The notes beneath the pieces are model-generated. The model worked only from the letters and a program-made list of their open reading frames with translations. It was not told the origin of the DNA and searched no databases. From assembly GCF_008973665.1 (NCBI RefSeq), contig NZ_WACP01000006.1, positions 124,001 through 188,000 on the forward strand: a stretch of 64,000 nucleotides of DNA, in the 5' to 3' direction. This document shows, piece by piece, positions 45,137-53,819 of this stretch (position 1 is the first letter of the stretch; each line of letters opens with the position of its first letter). The position numbers and the translations under genes are program-made. The DNA comes from Paenibacillus tengchongensis (GTDB taxonomy: Bacteria; Bacillota; Bacilli; Paenibacillales; Paenibacillaceae).

Positions 45137-45523
45137 CTAGAAGGCCTCGCGTATATGATGCAACCGGACAACGTTCAAATCTTCATGCAGCTGGACCGTC
45201 ACCACATCAAAAGAAACCCGCCGGTCCGCCAGACGATGCTGGTGCAAATACACCTCCGCGCTCTGCCTGACTTGGCGGATTTTGCGTGCGTCCACCGACT
45301 CCTCAGGGGTACCCGGCAGCGGATTGCCGGCGCGGCTGCGCACTTCCACAAAGACCAGACCTGCGTCTAATTCGGCCACAATGTCAAGCTCTCCAGTGCG
45401 GCAGCGCCAATTCCGTTCGCGGATATGATATCCGCAGGAAGCCAGATACTGCGCAGCAGCCTGCTCTGCGGCGGCTCCCTTTTGCTTGCGGTTGTACCGA
45501 CTACGCGGCTCCGGCTCCATCAT
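45137..45523 (-). CDS. yraN: YraN/UPF0102 family nuclease-fold protein
   Basis: 128 aa from ATG 45523. The PD-(D/E)xK-like core of UPF0102 is visible: GAAAEQAAAQYLASCGY, RTGELDIVAELDAGLVFVEVR and a C-terminal RVSFDVVTV. The exact role is unknown; a DNA-processing activity is often proposed. Start overlaps the ylqH stop by four bases. The longer upstream frame is a shadow inside ylqH. Confidence 0.93.
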   Translation of the reverse strand: MMEPEPRSRYNRKQKGAAAEQAAAQYLASCGYHIRERNWRCRTGELDIVAELDAGLVFVEVRSRAGNPLPGTPEESVDARKIRQVRQSAEVYLHQHRLADRRVSFDVVTVQLHEDLNVVRLHHIREAF

Positions 45524-45822
45524 TTCGGCCTCCGTGCCGCGGCAGAGCGGTCGCTTTGATACACATAGCTCAGAATCTCGGCTACGAGCTGATACAGCTC
45601 CGGAGGAATTTGCTGATCGAGATCCAGCTTGGACAGCACCTCTACCAGTGCCGCGTCCTCTTGCACAGCCACGCCATGCTCCTTGGCTTTCTGCAGAATA
45701 ATCTCCGCAATCTCGCCCTGCCCTTTCGCCACAACCACAGGCGCCTCGGACTGGCCGGGCGTATACTTCAATGCTACCGCTTTTTTGCGGAGGAGCGCAG
45801 CTTCCGTGTCCGTCTCTTTCAT
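45520..45822 (-). CDS. ylqH: Stand-alone FlhB C-terminal domain (YlqH/FlhX-like)
   Basis: 100 aa. It aligns with the cytoplasmic C-terminal part of FlhB: AVALKYTPGQSEAPVVVAKG here against FAVALKYDGSQMEAPQIIAKG in the flhB product of this window, then AKEHGV and ...AEILSYVYQ. There are no membrane segments, and the NPTH cleavage motif is replaced by LLRKK, so it resembles the fragment left after FlhB autocleavage. The Helicobacter protein FlhX is comparable. The start overlaps the end of the FliK-like gene (ATGA), so the two are coupled. Confidence 0.93.
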   Translation of the reverse strand: MKETDTEAALLRKKAVALKYTPGQSEAPVVVAKGQGEIAEIILQKAKEHGVAVQEDAALVEVLSKLDLDQQIPPELYQLVAEILSYVYQSDRSAAARRPK

Positions 45823-48059
45823 ATGCGGTAATCGACTCCTTTGTAGGCATCCGGCACATAGTCAGCCAGCTTGCCCGGCGCTCCCGTCACGGAAGGGGCT
45901 GTGCTGCGCTCGGGCAGCGGTTCAGTCCGCAGGCTGGACAGTTGGTAGCCGATCGATTCGACTGCTCCCTGAATATCCTCCCGCCGCGCTTCCAGCAGCT
46001 CCAGCACCCATGGCGTATCGTTATGCAGCTTCAGACTGACAATCCGGTCCACGACCTGCACATCGACCAGGGTCTGGCCGAGCTGCCGCATATCCAGATC
46101 GAACCAGAGCCGGCAGTTCGCCGGATCGAGCTCGCCTTTGCGGCCGCGCCGCGACTGGATATGCACAGAAGCGGTCTCCTCACCATCCGCACCTCTCAGC
46201 GGCAGGAACAGCGTTACCTGCGCGAACGGCGCCGTGCGGTCGGTATTGAGGAGCAGCTGCTGCCCGGTCAGCTGCTGTACCAGTTGGCCCGCGGCCTCCT
46301 TGACCGCGGGAGGCACCTCCGGCGCGCCCAGCACCTGCAGCAGCACGCCTTTCAGCGTGTCTGCCGCCTCCGCCTGGGCGCCCCTGCCCTGCAGCGCCGC
46401 CTGCGGCAGCGCTGCTTCGCGCGTCCCCGCGGCTGCCGCCGGCGCCGCGGACCGCACCTGCGCGGCGGTCTCACCGCCGCCGCGCACGGCTTGCTGCTCG
46501 TGCTCCGCACCGAGCAGCTTCAGCACGCGCCCCACCCACGGCTCTGCCTCGTGGGTGGAGGCGTTGCCCTGCGCCGCAGCGGGCGCAGGGTCAGCGGCTT
46601 CGCCCGCCGCAGGCGCGGGCGAAGCTCCGGCGAGCTGCGGCAATGCGCCGCGCAGCTCGTCCAGCACGCCCTGCAGGCGCAGCTGCAGGGCGGCCGGTCC
46701 GCCGGCGGCCGGCGCAGCCTTGGCCACCGCCCCCGCAGGCAAGCTCACAGCTTCAGCTTGCCCGGAAGCAGCCGGCTTCGCAGCGGCAGCAGCCGTATCG
46801 CCGCCTCGGCCTTCAGGCGGCTGCGGCGCCCCGGCTGGCGCTGCGGTTCCCGGCGAGCTGCCAGCCTGTCCCTCGGCTCTCCCGGCACTTCCTTGCATGG
46901 ATCCGGCCGGTCCCTCGGCTCTCCCGGCACTTTCTGGCATAAGTCCGGCTGATCCTTCAGCCTGTCCTACAGGTCCTTGCGGAGCCGCGGGTGTCCCAGC
47001 CGCTTTCCCCGAAGCAGCCTGCGCGGCTGGTTCCGCCGGCTCCGCACCGCTTGCTGCTCCCGGCACCGCCCCCGGTGCCGGCTCTGTTCTGCCTGCCGTT
47101 CCTTGCGGCAAGCCCTCTGCTCCGTCAGCAGCTGGCAAAGCCGCGCCCGCAGAGGTCATCCCCGGCTTCCCGTCAGCCTGCGGCAACCCGTCAGGAGCCT
47201 CACTTTGCCCTGCAGCAAGCTGCGCAGAAGAGCCTGTCCCGACTCCCGGAACAGCGGGCGCAGCCGCGTGGGCATTGACCGTCCCCGGCCGCAATGCAGA
47301 AGCTTCCGGGCCGCTATCGGCCGTACCTGCTCCGGCAACATTGCCGGACGCAGCTTGCGCCTGTGAAGAAGGTACGGATGCCTTCTCCCCCGCTCCCGCC
47401 GTGCCTGCCGGCACACCCGTTCCGGCTGCCGAAGCCGACGTTCCGCTGCTGCCCTTCGCGGTCTGCTCCGTCCAAAGCCGCAGCTCATTCTCCAGATTCG
47501 TCAGCAGCTCATGCAGCTTAGGGCCAAATACGGCCTGCTGAATGCCTTTGACACTCTCGGTGGTTACCGGCAAACCGCGCTTCAGGGAAATCGCTGCCGA
47601 TTCCAGCCACTCCCCGGCGGGAACGCCTTGCGGCTTGGCCGCCATGACCGCATCCAGCTTGGCGGCGGTCTCCTTGGTGAGCGGCAGCCCGGCCGACAGC
47701 ATGGCCTGAATCACCTCCCGCCCGGCCTTGGACTGGCTTAGACCCAGCGTCTCCAGCGCTTCGCCCATGCTTTGCGGCGAGGACAGCAGCGCCGTTTCCG
47801 CCGGCACCGGCTTAAGCACCGGCAGACCGTTCTCTCCGGCCGGCGCCACCTGCAGCGTCAGCATTTGTCCGGGCGCAAGCGGCGTCTCCAGCTCAGCCCG
47901 CACCGGCGTTCCTTGAATCTGCACGACCGCTTCTTTGCCGTTCTCTGCTACACTGAGAACCGTACCGCGGACGACCTGGCCTTCCTTCAGCTCAACGGCT
48001 TTCACCTCACCCGGCCTGCTGTCGCCGAGTAATCCGCGCATCAGCGATCCGATATTCAT
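45819..48059 (-). CDS. ylqG: FliK-like protein with Ala/Gly/Pro-rich ruler region (YlqG)
   Basis: 746 aa. Residues 1-200 are moderately conserved (KAVELKEGQVVRGTVLSVAENG). Residues 200-560 are an extremely Ala/Gly/Pro/Glu-rich low-complexity stretch with near repeats (GSAGRAEGPAGSMQGSAGRA). Residues 600-700 look like a FliK C-terminal (Flg_hook) domain: PLRGADGEETASVHIQSRRG, LWFDLDMRQLGQTLVDVQVV. B. subtilis ylqG has the same position upstream of ylqH. GGAGGG precedes ATG 48059. Function unknown. Confidence 0.9.
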   Translation of the reverse strand: MNIGSLMRGLLGDSRPGEVKAVELKEGQVVRGTVLSVAENGKEAVVQIQGTPVRAELETPLAPGQMLTLQVAPAGENGLPVLKPVPAETALLSSPQSMGEALETLGLSQSKAGREVIQAMLSAGLPLTKETAAKLDAVMAAKPQGVPAGEWLESAAISLKRGLPVTTESVKGIQQAVFGPKLHELLTNLENELRLWTEQTAKGSSGTSASAAGTGVPAGTAGAGEKASVPSSQAQAASGNVAGAGTADSGPEASALRPGTVNAHAAAPAVPGVGTGSSAQLAAGQSEAPDGLPQADGKPGMTSAGAALPAADGAEGLPQGTAGRTEPAPGAVPGAASGAEPAEPAAQAASGKAAGTPAAPQGPVGQAEGSAGLMPESAGRAEGPAGSMQGSAGRAEGQAGSSPGTAAPAGAPQPPEGRGGDTAAAAAKPAASGQAEAVSLPAGAVAKAAPAAGGPAALQLRLQGVLDELRGALPQLAGASPAPAAGEAADPAPAAAQGNASTHEAEPWVGRVLKLLGAEHEQQAVRGGGETAAQVRSAAPAAAAGTREAALPQAALQGRGAQAEAADTLKGVLLQVLGAPEVPPAVKEAAGQLVQQLTGQQLLLNTDRTAPFAQVTLFLPLRGADGEETASVHIQSRRGRKGELDPANCRLWFDLDMRQLGQTLVDVQVVDRIVSLKLHNDTPWVLELLEARREDIQGAVESIGYQLSSLRTEPLPERSTAPSVTGAPGKLADYVPDAYKGVDYRI

Positions 48060-48158
48060 CTGCGTTCCCTCCTTCCCACGGTTAATTACTATTTAATATA
48101 TCGGCAATCCGCTGTGATTTATGAAAGCCGAAGCTCCATTGCCCTTACCGCTAACTGC

Positions 48159-48812
48159 CTAAAATAAAGTCATCTGCTCCGCCATAATCTTGCCGATGAA
48201 GCTGCGCCGGTGCATCGGGGTCGGCCCCAGCGACACCAGCTGCTCCCGGTGCAATTTGGTAGCATATCCTTTATGTACTTTAATCCCGTATTCCGGATAC
48301 TGCTCCTCCCACAAGCCTTCACATAACCGGTCACGCGTAACCTTGGCTATAATCGAAGCCGCTGCAATCGACTGGCTGTTCGCATCGCCCTTGATAATGG
48401 CCCGCTGCGGAAGCGGCAGATCCACCTTCTCCGCATCAATCAGCATATAGTCCGGCGTTTCGGCCAGCCCCTCCACCGCCAGCTTCATCGCCAGCCGCGA
48501 GGCCTGCTTGATGTTGATCTCATCGATGACAGCCGCTTCCACCTGGCCGACGCTTACGGCCAGTGCCTGCTCCATAATCTGTTCGAACAGCGACTCGCGC
48601 TTCTTTGCCGTCAGCTTCTTGGAGTCATCCACGCCTTCAATGATCAGCCCTTCGGGCAAAATCACGGCGGCAGCCACCACATCGCCGAAGAGACAACCGC
48701 GCCCCACTTCATCTACGCCGGCAATCCGGCAATAGGACTGCCCCCAGATTTCTTTTTCATGAAGCAGCATATCGGTGGTGCTCCATTGTTCCAATTGTTG
48801 TTCACTTTCCAT
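48159..48812 (-). CDS. rnhB: Ribonuclease HII
   Basis: 217 aa from ATG 48812; GAGGAG lies 11 nt upstream. It removes ribonucleotides and RNA primers from DNA. Catalytic carboxylates are in AGVDEVGRGCLFGDVVAAAV (Asp, Glu), DSKKLTAKKRE and in MLIDAEKVDLP. The C-terminal GPTPMHRRSF is typical. The frame extends 30 codons further up without a good start. Confidence 0.95.
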   Translation of the reverse strand: MESEQQLEQWSTTDMLLHEKEIWGQSYCRIAGVDEVGRGCLFGDVVAAAVILPEGLIIEGVDDSKKLTAKKRESLFEQIMEQALAVSVGQVEAAVIDEINIKQASRLAMKLAVEGLAETPDYMLIDAEKVDLPLPQRAIIKGDANSQSIAAASIIAKVTRDRLCEGLWEEQYPEYGIKVHKGYATKLHREQLVSLGPTPMHRRSFIGKIMAEQMTLF

Positions 48813-48891
48813 TTCTTCATCCGCTCCTCTTCCTCCCAGCTTATCACAGGAAGGGGGACAGGTCATCCCTGTCTGCGCTTCTAACCCCATA

Positions 48892-48920
48892 CAAAAAGCC
48901 ACCCAAATGTTGGATGGCTT
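48892..48920 (-). terminator. Terminator after rbgA
   Basis: Minus-strand hairpin AAGCCATCC...GGGTGGCTT followed by TTTTTGT. It sits between the rbgA stop (48944) and rnhB. Confidence 0.7.
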
Positions 48921-48943
48921 GCTTAACCGTCACTCTATTCTAT

Positions 48944-49807
48944 TCAAGGCATTTCCAGCGTATAGGTTCCCAGCTTGCCGGCCCGCAGCTCATGCAGCAG
49001 GATACGCGAAGCCTTCTCCAGATCGACACGCCCGCCGCTGACAAGACAGCCGCGCTTGCGGCCGACCGCTTCCATCACCGCTACAATCTCGTCCGGATTG
49101 TCCGTATCCGGTGCCGGAAGCTTCTCCACACCGAACCGCTCAGTGAACCGTTCACCGTAGTCACGCAGCAAATATTTCACCGCAAAAAAAGCGATATCCT
49201 CGATGTTAAGAATTTCTTCCTTGATTGCACCCGTTACGGCCAGACGGTAGCCGACCTCCTGATCCTCGAACTTCGGCCACAGAATCCCCGGCGTATCCAG
49301 CAGCTCCAGATTTCCGCCGGTTTTGATCCATTGTTGCCCCTTCGTCACACCCGGACGGTCGCCAGTGGGGGCAATGTTCCGGCCGGCCATCTTGTTGATC
49401 AGCGTCGATTTGCCGACATTGGGAATGCCGACGATCAGCGCCCGCATTGGACGGGGGTTCATGCCTTTGGCAATTTGCCGGTCCAGCTTGTCCTTCAGCA
49501 GCGTCTTCACCTGCTCGGGAATGTCTTTCACACCCCGGCCGGTGGCCGCATCGACCGGATGGGCCAAATACCCCTGCTCTTTGAAATGAGCCAGCCATTT
49601 GCGCGTGGCCTCCGGGTCGGCCAGATCCGCTTTGTTCATAATAATCAACCGGGGCTTGTCCCGTAAAATATCGTCGATCATCGGATTGCGGCTGGAAAGC
49701 GGCAGACGTGCGTCGATCAGCTCGATCGCCACATCAATCAGCTTCAGTTTGTCCTCGATCTGCCGTCTGGCCTTCGTCATATGACCGGGAAACCATTGGA
49801 TGGTCAT
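48944..49807 (-). CDS. rbgA: Ribosome biogenesis GTPase RbgA (YlqF)
   Basis: 287 aa from ATG 49807 with AGGAGG 8 nt upstream. RbgA is needed for late 50S maturation. Its circularly permuted GTPase motifs appear in order G4 NKADLAD, G1 GIPNVGKS, then G3 [17 protein letters not shown] at the N-terminus carries the catalytic histidine. Position next to rnhB and lepB matches B. subtilis. Confidence 0.97.
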   Translation of the reverse strand: MTIQWFPGHMTKARRQIEDKLKLIDVAIELIDARLPLSSRNPMIDDILRDKPRLIIMNKADLADPEATRKWLAHFKEQGYLAHPVDAATGRGVKDIPEQVKTLLKDKLDRQIAKGMNPRPMRALIVGIPNVGKSTLINKMAGRNIAPTGDRPGVTKGQQWIKTGGNLELLDTPGILWPKFEDQEVGYRLAVTGAIKEEILNIEDIAFFAVKYLLRDYGERFTERFGVEKLPAPDTDNPDEIVAVMEAVGRKRGCLVSGGRVDLEKASRILLHELRAGKLGTYTLEMP

Positions 49808-49840
49808 AGCCGTCACCTCCTTCGACTTGCCTGCTTCATG

Positions 49841-50461
49841 TTAATGATTGATCACGGAGACGTCCTTCAGCGGCCAAAAGATCAGATCCGCACGGCCGAC
49901 AATGTCATCCAGCGGAACATAGCCAATCATCCGGCTGTCCGTACTGTCTGAACGGTTGTCGCCCATAACAAACACATGACCTTCTGGAACCGTGCCGTCA
50001 GGGAAATCCTCATTCGGGAAATCCTTGTTGTTATACAAGGCATTGTTCTGGTGGGCCGCATCAACAGCTCCCTGGATGTAGGTTTCGTCTACCGGTTGGC
50101 CGTTGACCGTCACCACATCCCCTTCTACCTTCACGGTATCTCCCGCTACGCCGATTACACGTTTAATAAAGTCTCTGCCTTCGGACGGCACATGGAAGAC
50201 AATAACCTCTCCGCGCTGCGGTGAACGGATGTCGTATAAGATCTCATTGACAATGACCCGTTCGCCGGTATGGAAATTAGGCTGCATGGAAGGCCCGTCC
50301 ACTATAAACGGCTTAAAGAGCAGCCAGCGGATCAGGATCACCAATACCAGTGCAATCACGATCGCCTTAATCCATTCCAGCGCTTCATTCTTGGGCTTTT
50401 TCGCATTATCGCTGCCCGGCTCCACAATATCGTTCTGGCCTTGCTGAATATCCTGCTGCAT
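49841..50461 (-). CDS. lepB: Type I signal peptidase
   Basis: 206 aa. It cleaves signal peptides on the outer face of the membrane. One membrane segment at 31-49, catalytic Ser58 in VDGPSMQPN and Lys100 in DFIKRVIGVAGD, then box E GDNRSDSTDSR. A hydrophilic N-terminus of 28 residues precedes the membrane anchor. Likely own promoter: TTGAAC, 17 nt, CATAAA upstream on the minus strand. Confidence 0.97.
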   Translation of the reverse strand: MQQDIQQGQNDIVEPGSDNAKKPKNEALEWIKAIVIALVLVILIRWLLFKPFIVDGPSMQPNFHTGERVIVNEILYDIRSPQRGEVIVFHVPSEGRDFIKRVIGVAGDTVKVEGDVVTVNGQPVDETYIQGAVDAAHQNNALYNNKDFPNEDFPDGTVPEGHVFVMGDNRSDSTDSRMIGYVPLDDIVGRADLIFWPLKDVSVINH

Positions 50462-50539
50462 AGTTTCACCGTCCTCTCTTTATGCTATACAGTACAGCAA
50501 CGTTCAAACCGCTCCGGTGGTCCTTATATGTTTAAAATA

Positions 50540-50700
50540 ACCCCACAAAGTGGGGCCTTCACATAGTATTTATATATTAACTCTCTCTAAGTAAACAGTC
50601 CCCGTGCTTTGAAAATATATGAAGAAGGCCCCAGTCTGCCGGCCTCTCTTGTATTCTGGAAAGAACGAAAGGGGCTTGTAAACAAGCCCCTCTCTTTGCC
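50540..50700 (-). terminator. Two hairpins downstream of rplS
   Basis: The first, at 50670-50691, is a 10-bp stem (AGGGGCTTGT with ACAAGCCCCT) followed on the minus strand by TTCGTTCTTT; it sits just after the rplS stop. The second, near 50540-50556, is CCCCAC-TTT-GTGGGG followed by TTATTTT. Together they separate rplS from lepB. Nothing else is seen in 50462-50704. Confidence 0.75.
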
Positions 50701-50704
50701 GCTA

Positions 50705-51049
<345 letters not shown>

Positions 51050-51196
51050 TTAGGACTTCCTCCTTCCGTACGGGCGTTCATACATCTTCCAAAGAGCCTC
51101 GCTCTTCATCATTATCCGCAGAGGACCGCCGTATTCAACACAACAGAATTAATATTATCATAAGTGTCAGGCAAATTCAATATAATTATTTTTATT
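51050..51196 (-). promoter_or_regulatory. rplS promoter and possible L19 leader
   Basis: On the minus strand TTGAAT, 17 nt, TAATAT (near 51152-51181) resembles a sigma-A promoter. The transcript would have a leader of about 100 nt with a hairpin (AAGAGC-GAG-GCTCTT) and the CGCCCGTACGG stretch before the ribosome site. Firmicutes often have an autoregulatory L19 leader here. I cannot match its consensus by eye, so this is suggested by position and fold only. Confidence 0.4.
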
Positions 51197-51493
51197 TTAC
51201 AAAGGGAGCAAATCGCGTTTATTGGCTTTATCCTTGCAATCCTTACACAATCCGACGACCGTTCCATTATCCTGTGCATAAAAAATCAGCTTTCCGTTCT
51301 TCCGCTTGCACGAAGAGCACTGCTGCTCCGATGCAACCTGCTTGGCCCTACGGTGACTTTCCATGGATATCACATTGCCCGCCGTTCTTCTCTGCGGCTG
51401 CACAGGCTTGCGCTTACGGCCGCGATACACGGCGTAGCCTGCCGCTACGATCACCAATACCACGAGACCCACTGCATATTGCATATGCCTCAT
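51197..51493 (-). CDS. Small membrane-anchored zinc-ribbon protein
   Basis: 98 aa. An N-terminal membrane segment (residues 5-21) and a basic stretch (RGRKRKPVQPQRR) are followed by a C-terminal zinc ribbon with two Cys pairs (CSSCKRKNGK and LCKDCKDKANK). The start is ATG 51493 or ATG 51484; the ribosome site GGGAGCGG is short-spaced to the first. It precedes rplS and diverges from the lipoprotein gene. Function unknown. Confidence 0.7.
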   Translation of the reverse strand: MRHMQYAVGLVVLVIVAAGYAVYRGRKRKPVQPQRRTAGNVISMESHRRAKQVASEQQCSSCKRKNGKLIFYAQDNGTVVGLCKDCKDKANKRDLLPL

Positions 51494-51617
51494 CCGCTCC
51501 CTTGACCAGCATATAGTCGGTATTCCTTTTGCTTATTTTAGCATAATCCACTCTTGAATTACAGCCGCCGGGCTCTCCTGGACTATGGTCCAGTGCAGCA
51601 ACTGGTCCGCAGCCCCT

Positions 51618-51645
51618 TTTACATATTTTTACCAAATGTTATACT
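51618..51645 (+). promoter_or_regulatory. Promoter of the lipoprotein gene
   Basis: TTTACA at 51618-51623, a 16-nt spacer and TATACT at 51640-51645. The predicted start is about 50 nt before the TTG start codon. Confidence 0.7.
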
Positions 51646-51699
51646 CTGGAATACATACGTACATAGATCAGATTTGTTCATTTAGGAGGAGCAGAACCA

Positions 51700-52719
51700 T
51701 TGAACAACAAACCGAAAGTTACACTGATTGCTGCAGTTTGCGTTTTATCAGCCGTGATGCTGGCAAGCTGCCGGGAACTGCCGGGTAAGGAAGCCGCCGA
51801 TAATCAATTCCAGGAGCGTTTATCCGGAAATTTTGGAGAATTTAATGCCGACGATCTAGAGCGGAATATCAGTGAGGCACTGGCCGAGGCCGGAGCGGAT
51901 GCCGCAGACGCTGCAATTGCCGTCAAAGACCAGCTTAGTCAGGCTGTGGCAGCCGGAAGCACCGCTGTAGCAGAAGCAGGTGTCTCTGCCGCTGATGATC
52001 TGCTTGCCGCCGGCGGTGTGCGCAAGGAGCTGACAGCTTCCCTAGAAGCCGGCTCCGCATCAACGCTCAAGATCGACAACGCTGTCGGCGAAGTACATGT
52101 CGTTCCCGGTCAGGGAGCTGCCGTTGAAGTCAAGGCTGCCATTATTGTGCATAGCAGCAAATCGGATAAAGACAATGAACAGCTTCTGGAAAGCGCCGAA
52201 GTGGCCGTCAAGAAGAGCGGAGATACACTCACCGTGATCACTTACGCCAAGGATCATCCTAAGCAGAACCTGTGGAGCTGGGCGCAGCAGACTTATGGAC
52301 ATTCCGACATCAGCATTAACTATACAGTGCAAGTCCCTCCTTCCCTGACTGGCTTCGATATCAATACAGACGTCGGAAGAATCCGGGTACAGGATGTTCA
52401 AGGGACATTCGAGCTTTCCAGCGATGTCGGGGCTGTCTCTTTACAAAATGCCGGCATCCGCGGCAAGTCTTCCGTATCCACTGAAACGGGTAACATTGAT
52501 CTTGATTTAACCGCGATGGATAAGAGCACCCGGCTGAAAGCGGAAAGCGCTGTAGGCCATATTTCCGCCGCCTTGGCGGAAGACATGAAGGTAACCCTCG
52601 ATACAAGCACTGAGCTTGGCGGTATATCCGGAGCGAAAAAAGGCAAGCAGGAAATCAACGGCGGCGGTCCGCTGTTGTCTCTTTCAACAGAAATCGGCTC
52701 CATTACCGTTCAACGCTAG
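51700..52719 (+). CDS. Lipoprotein with DUF4097-like beta-helix domain
   Basis: 339 aa starting at TTG 51700 with AGGAGGAG upstream. The signal peptide ends in a lipobox (VMLASC, lipidated Cys24). Residues 35-110 are Ala-rich and probably helical. Residues 115-339 carry repeated strands with the GEV/GDI-type pattern (LKIDNAVGEVHVVPG; DINTDVGRIRVQD; STETGNIDLDLTA; LSTEIGSITVQR), as in DUF4097/DUF4098 adhesin-like domains. It is expected on the outer face of the membrane. Function unknown; a role in envelope sensing is only inference. A strong terminator follows. Confidence 0.85.
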   Translation: MNNKPKVTLIAAVCVLSAVMLASCRELPGKEAADNQFQERLSGNFGEFNADDLERNISEALAEAGADAADAAIAVKDQLSQAVAAGSTAVAEAGVSAADDLLAAGGVRKELTASLEAGSASTLKIDNAVGEVHVVPGQGAAVEVKAAIIVHSSKSDKDNEQLLESAEVAVKKSGDTLTVITYAKDHPKQNLWSWAQQTYGHSDISINYTVQVPPSLTGFDINTDVGRIRVQDVQGTFELSSDVGAVSLQNAGIRGKSSVSTETGNIDLDLTAMDKSTRLKAESAVGHISAALAEDMKVTLDTSTELGGISGAKKGKQEINGGGPLLSLSTEIGSITVQR

Positions 52720-52744
52720 AGGTCAGGCTATAGGATTACAGTAC

Positions 52745-52782
52745 AAAAAGTGGGCCCCTCTTGACAGGGAGCCCACTTTTTG
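52745..52782. terminator. Bidirectional terminator
   Basis: AAAAAGTGGGC and GCCCACTTTTT form an 11-bp stem around a 15-nt loop. Flanking A and T runs allow use by the lipoprotein gene (plus) and by the small gene at 52840-53088 (minus). Confidence 0.85.
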
Positions 52783-52839
52783 TGTGGATTACGGAGCCTT
52801 TCAGTTCCATACTGCCACCGCCTTCTGGTGGAGAAGGAG

Positions 52840-53088
52840 CTAGATGAGTGCGATCGCCAGCAGCGTGAACAAGCTCAAGGTCAAAATTTCGCTGCCATAA
52901 CCGTAATAACCGCCATAATAATTTCCGGGATAAAATGCTGAAGTTCTCACTTTACCGTTACCCTTCGTCCGCAAATAAACATTTTGGTTGTCTACATCAA
53001 CAATTACACCCTCGTACCGCTTGCCATCATGAGTCAGGATACGTACCCGCTTATTTTTGCAATGCAAACAATTGTAATAGGCTTCCAC
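52840..53088 (-). CDS. Small Sm-like family protein with hydrophobic tail (paralogue of 63568-63921)
   Basis: 82 aa starting at GTG 53088 with AGGAGGGG 7 nt upstream; the longer open frame has no ribosome site. It begins VEAYYNCLHCKNK (CxxC pair), then VRILTHDGKRYEGVIVDVDN and NVYLR. A Gly/Tyr-rich patch (NYYGGYYGYG) and a hydrophobic C-terminus (LTLSLFTLLAIALI) follow. The central strand pattern resembles an Sm/LSm-like barrel. The other copy in this window shares the THDG-x-EG-NVYL core and the LLAI tail. Function unknown to me. Confidence 0.75.
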   Translation of the reverse strand: MEAYYNCLHCKNKRVRILTHDGKRYEGVIVDVDNQNVYLRTKGNGKVRTSAFYPGNYYGGYYGYGSEILTLSLFTLLAIALI

Positions 53089-53200
53089 CTGTGAACCCCT
53101 CCTCGCCTCGTGTTGGTGTATTGTATGAATGCCGGGATAAGCAGGCAACGGCAAGGGTACAGATTGCGGAGCTGTGAAAAGATTAACTTGTGAACAATGT

Positions 53201-53229
53201 GTGACTTTTCCGAGAATAAGGTTTATAAT
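53201..53229 (+). promoter_or_regulatory. Promoter of the small membrane protein gene
   Basis: GTGACT at 53201-53206, 17 nt, then a perfect TATAAT at 53224-53229, about 73 nt before the ATG at 53302. Confidence 0.65.
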
Positions 53230-53301
53230 ATGCAGTAGAAGAAAGAACACGCTTACGGAGATGTCCACCCGGAATCTTATTCGGTCAAGGAGGCCACGAT
53301 C

Positions 53302-53499
53302 ATGAGTACAGCTGAAAGAACATTTATTAACGAAGGTATTCTGCGCATTGCCATCTTTTTCATGCTGGCTTCGCTGACGTATACGGTCCGCAATTACATC
53401 TGGGCCATCGCGGTCCTCGCGGTTTTTGCCGTGTATGCTCTGGTAACCGGTGTGATTATGATGAAAAAGCATAAAAAACAGTCCGGACAAAGCTTATAG
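53302..53499 (+). CDS. Small two-helix membrane protein
   Basis: 65 aa from ATG 53302 with AAGGAGG 8 nt upstream. Two membrane helices (about 13-30 and 33-54), then a Lys-rich tail (KKHKKQSGQ). The N-terminal STAERTFINEGILRIAIF resembles the YgaP-type (DUF2892) inner-membrane proteins, but the match is weak. Followed by a terminator. Confidence 0.8.
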   Translation: MSTAERTFINEGILRIAIFFMLASLTYTVRNYIWAIAVLAVFAVYALVTGVIMMKKHKKQSGQSL

Positions 53500-53525
53500 C
53501 TCACTGGAAATTATTTCTCTACAAT

Positions 53526-53567
53526 AAAACCGCTGCTTACGGAAACTATCCTTCAGCAGCGGTTTTT
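53526..53567 (+). terminator. Terminator after the small membrane protein gene
   Basis: AAAACCGCTGC and GCAGCGGTTTT pair around an 18-nt loop, followed by TTTTTTGC. Confidence 0.85.
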
Positions 53568-53676
53568 TGCTCTTCTTTTGGAAGATGAAAGCGATTTAGT
53601 CTTGCAACAAATTGACTGCAGCCTTATAATGGTAAGCATCAACGTTGTTAACAGAGAAGTAAATAATACATAACAG

Positions 53677-53750
53677 CGGGGTATAGCGCAGTCTGGTAGC
53701 GCGCACCCTTGGGGTGGGTGAGGCCGTGGGTTCAAATCCCGCTACTCCGA
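53677..53750 (+). tRNA. tRNA-Pro (anticodon GGG)
   Basis: 74 nt cloverleaf. Acceptor CGGGGTA pairs with TACTCCG; D stem GCGC/GCGC; anticodon stem CACCC/GGGTG with loop TTGGGGT, giving anticodon GGG; T stem GTGGG/CCCGC with loop TTCAAAT; discriminator A. CCA is not encoded. It is a solitary tRNA gene with its own terminator. A GGG tRNA-Pro is absent from B. subtilis but expected in more GC-rich Paenibacillus. Confidence 0.97.
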
Positions 53751-53773
53751 TCCGTTGTACATTTTCACTAAAG

Positions 53774-53819
53774 AAACTGCAACTGTAGGATTTTAAATTC
53801 TATCAGTTGCAGTTTTTTT
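53774..53819 (+). terminator. Terminator after tRNA-Pro
   Basis: AAACTGCAACTG pairs with CAGTTGCAGTTT around an 18-nt AT-rich loop, followed by TTTTTG. Confidence 0.9.

Noticed and set aside
46138..47541. A 467-codon plus-strand frame opposite the FliK-like gene
   Set aside because: Mirror of the Ala/Gly/Pro-rich region; it gives a Pro/Ala/Ser/Cys sequence with no start signal. The minus-strand gene has a ribosome site, conserved ends and coupling to ylqH.
52840..53490. A 216-residue protein in the long open frame
   Set aside because: The first 134 codons lie across the divergent promoter and have no ribosome site; AGGAGGGG marks the internal GTG at 53088 as the start.
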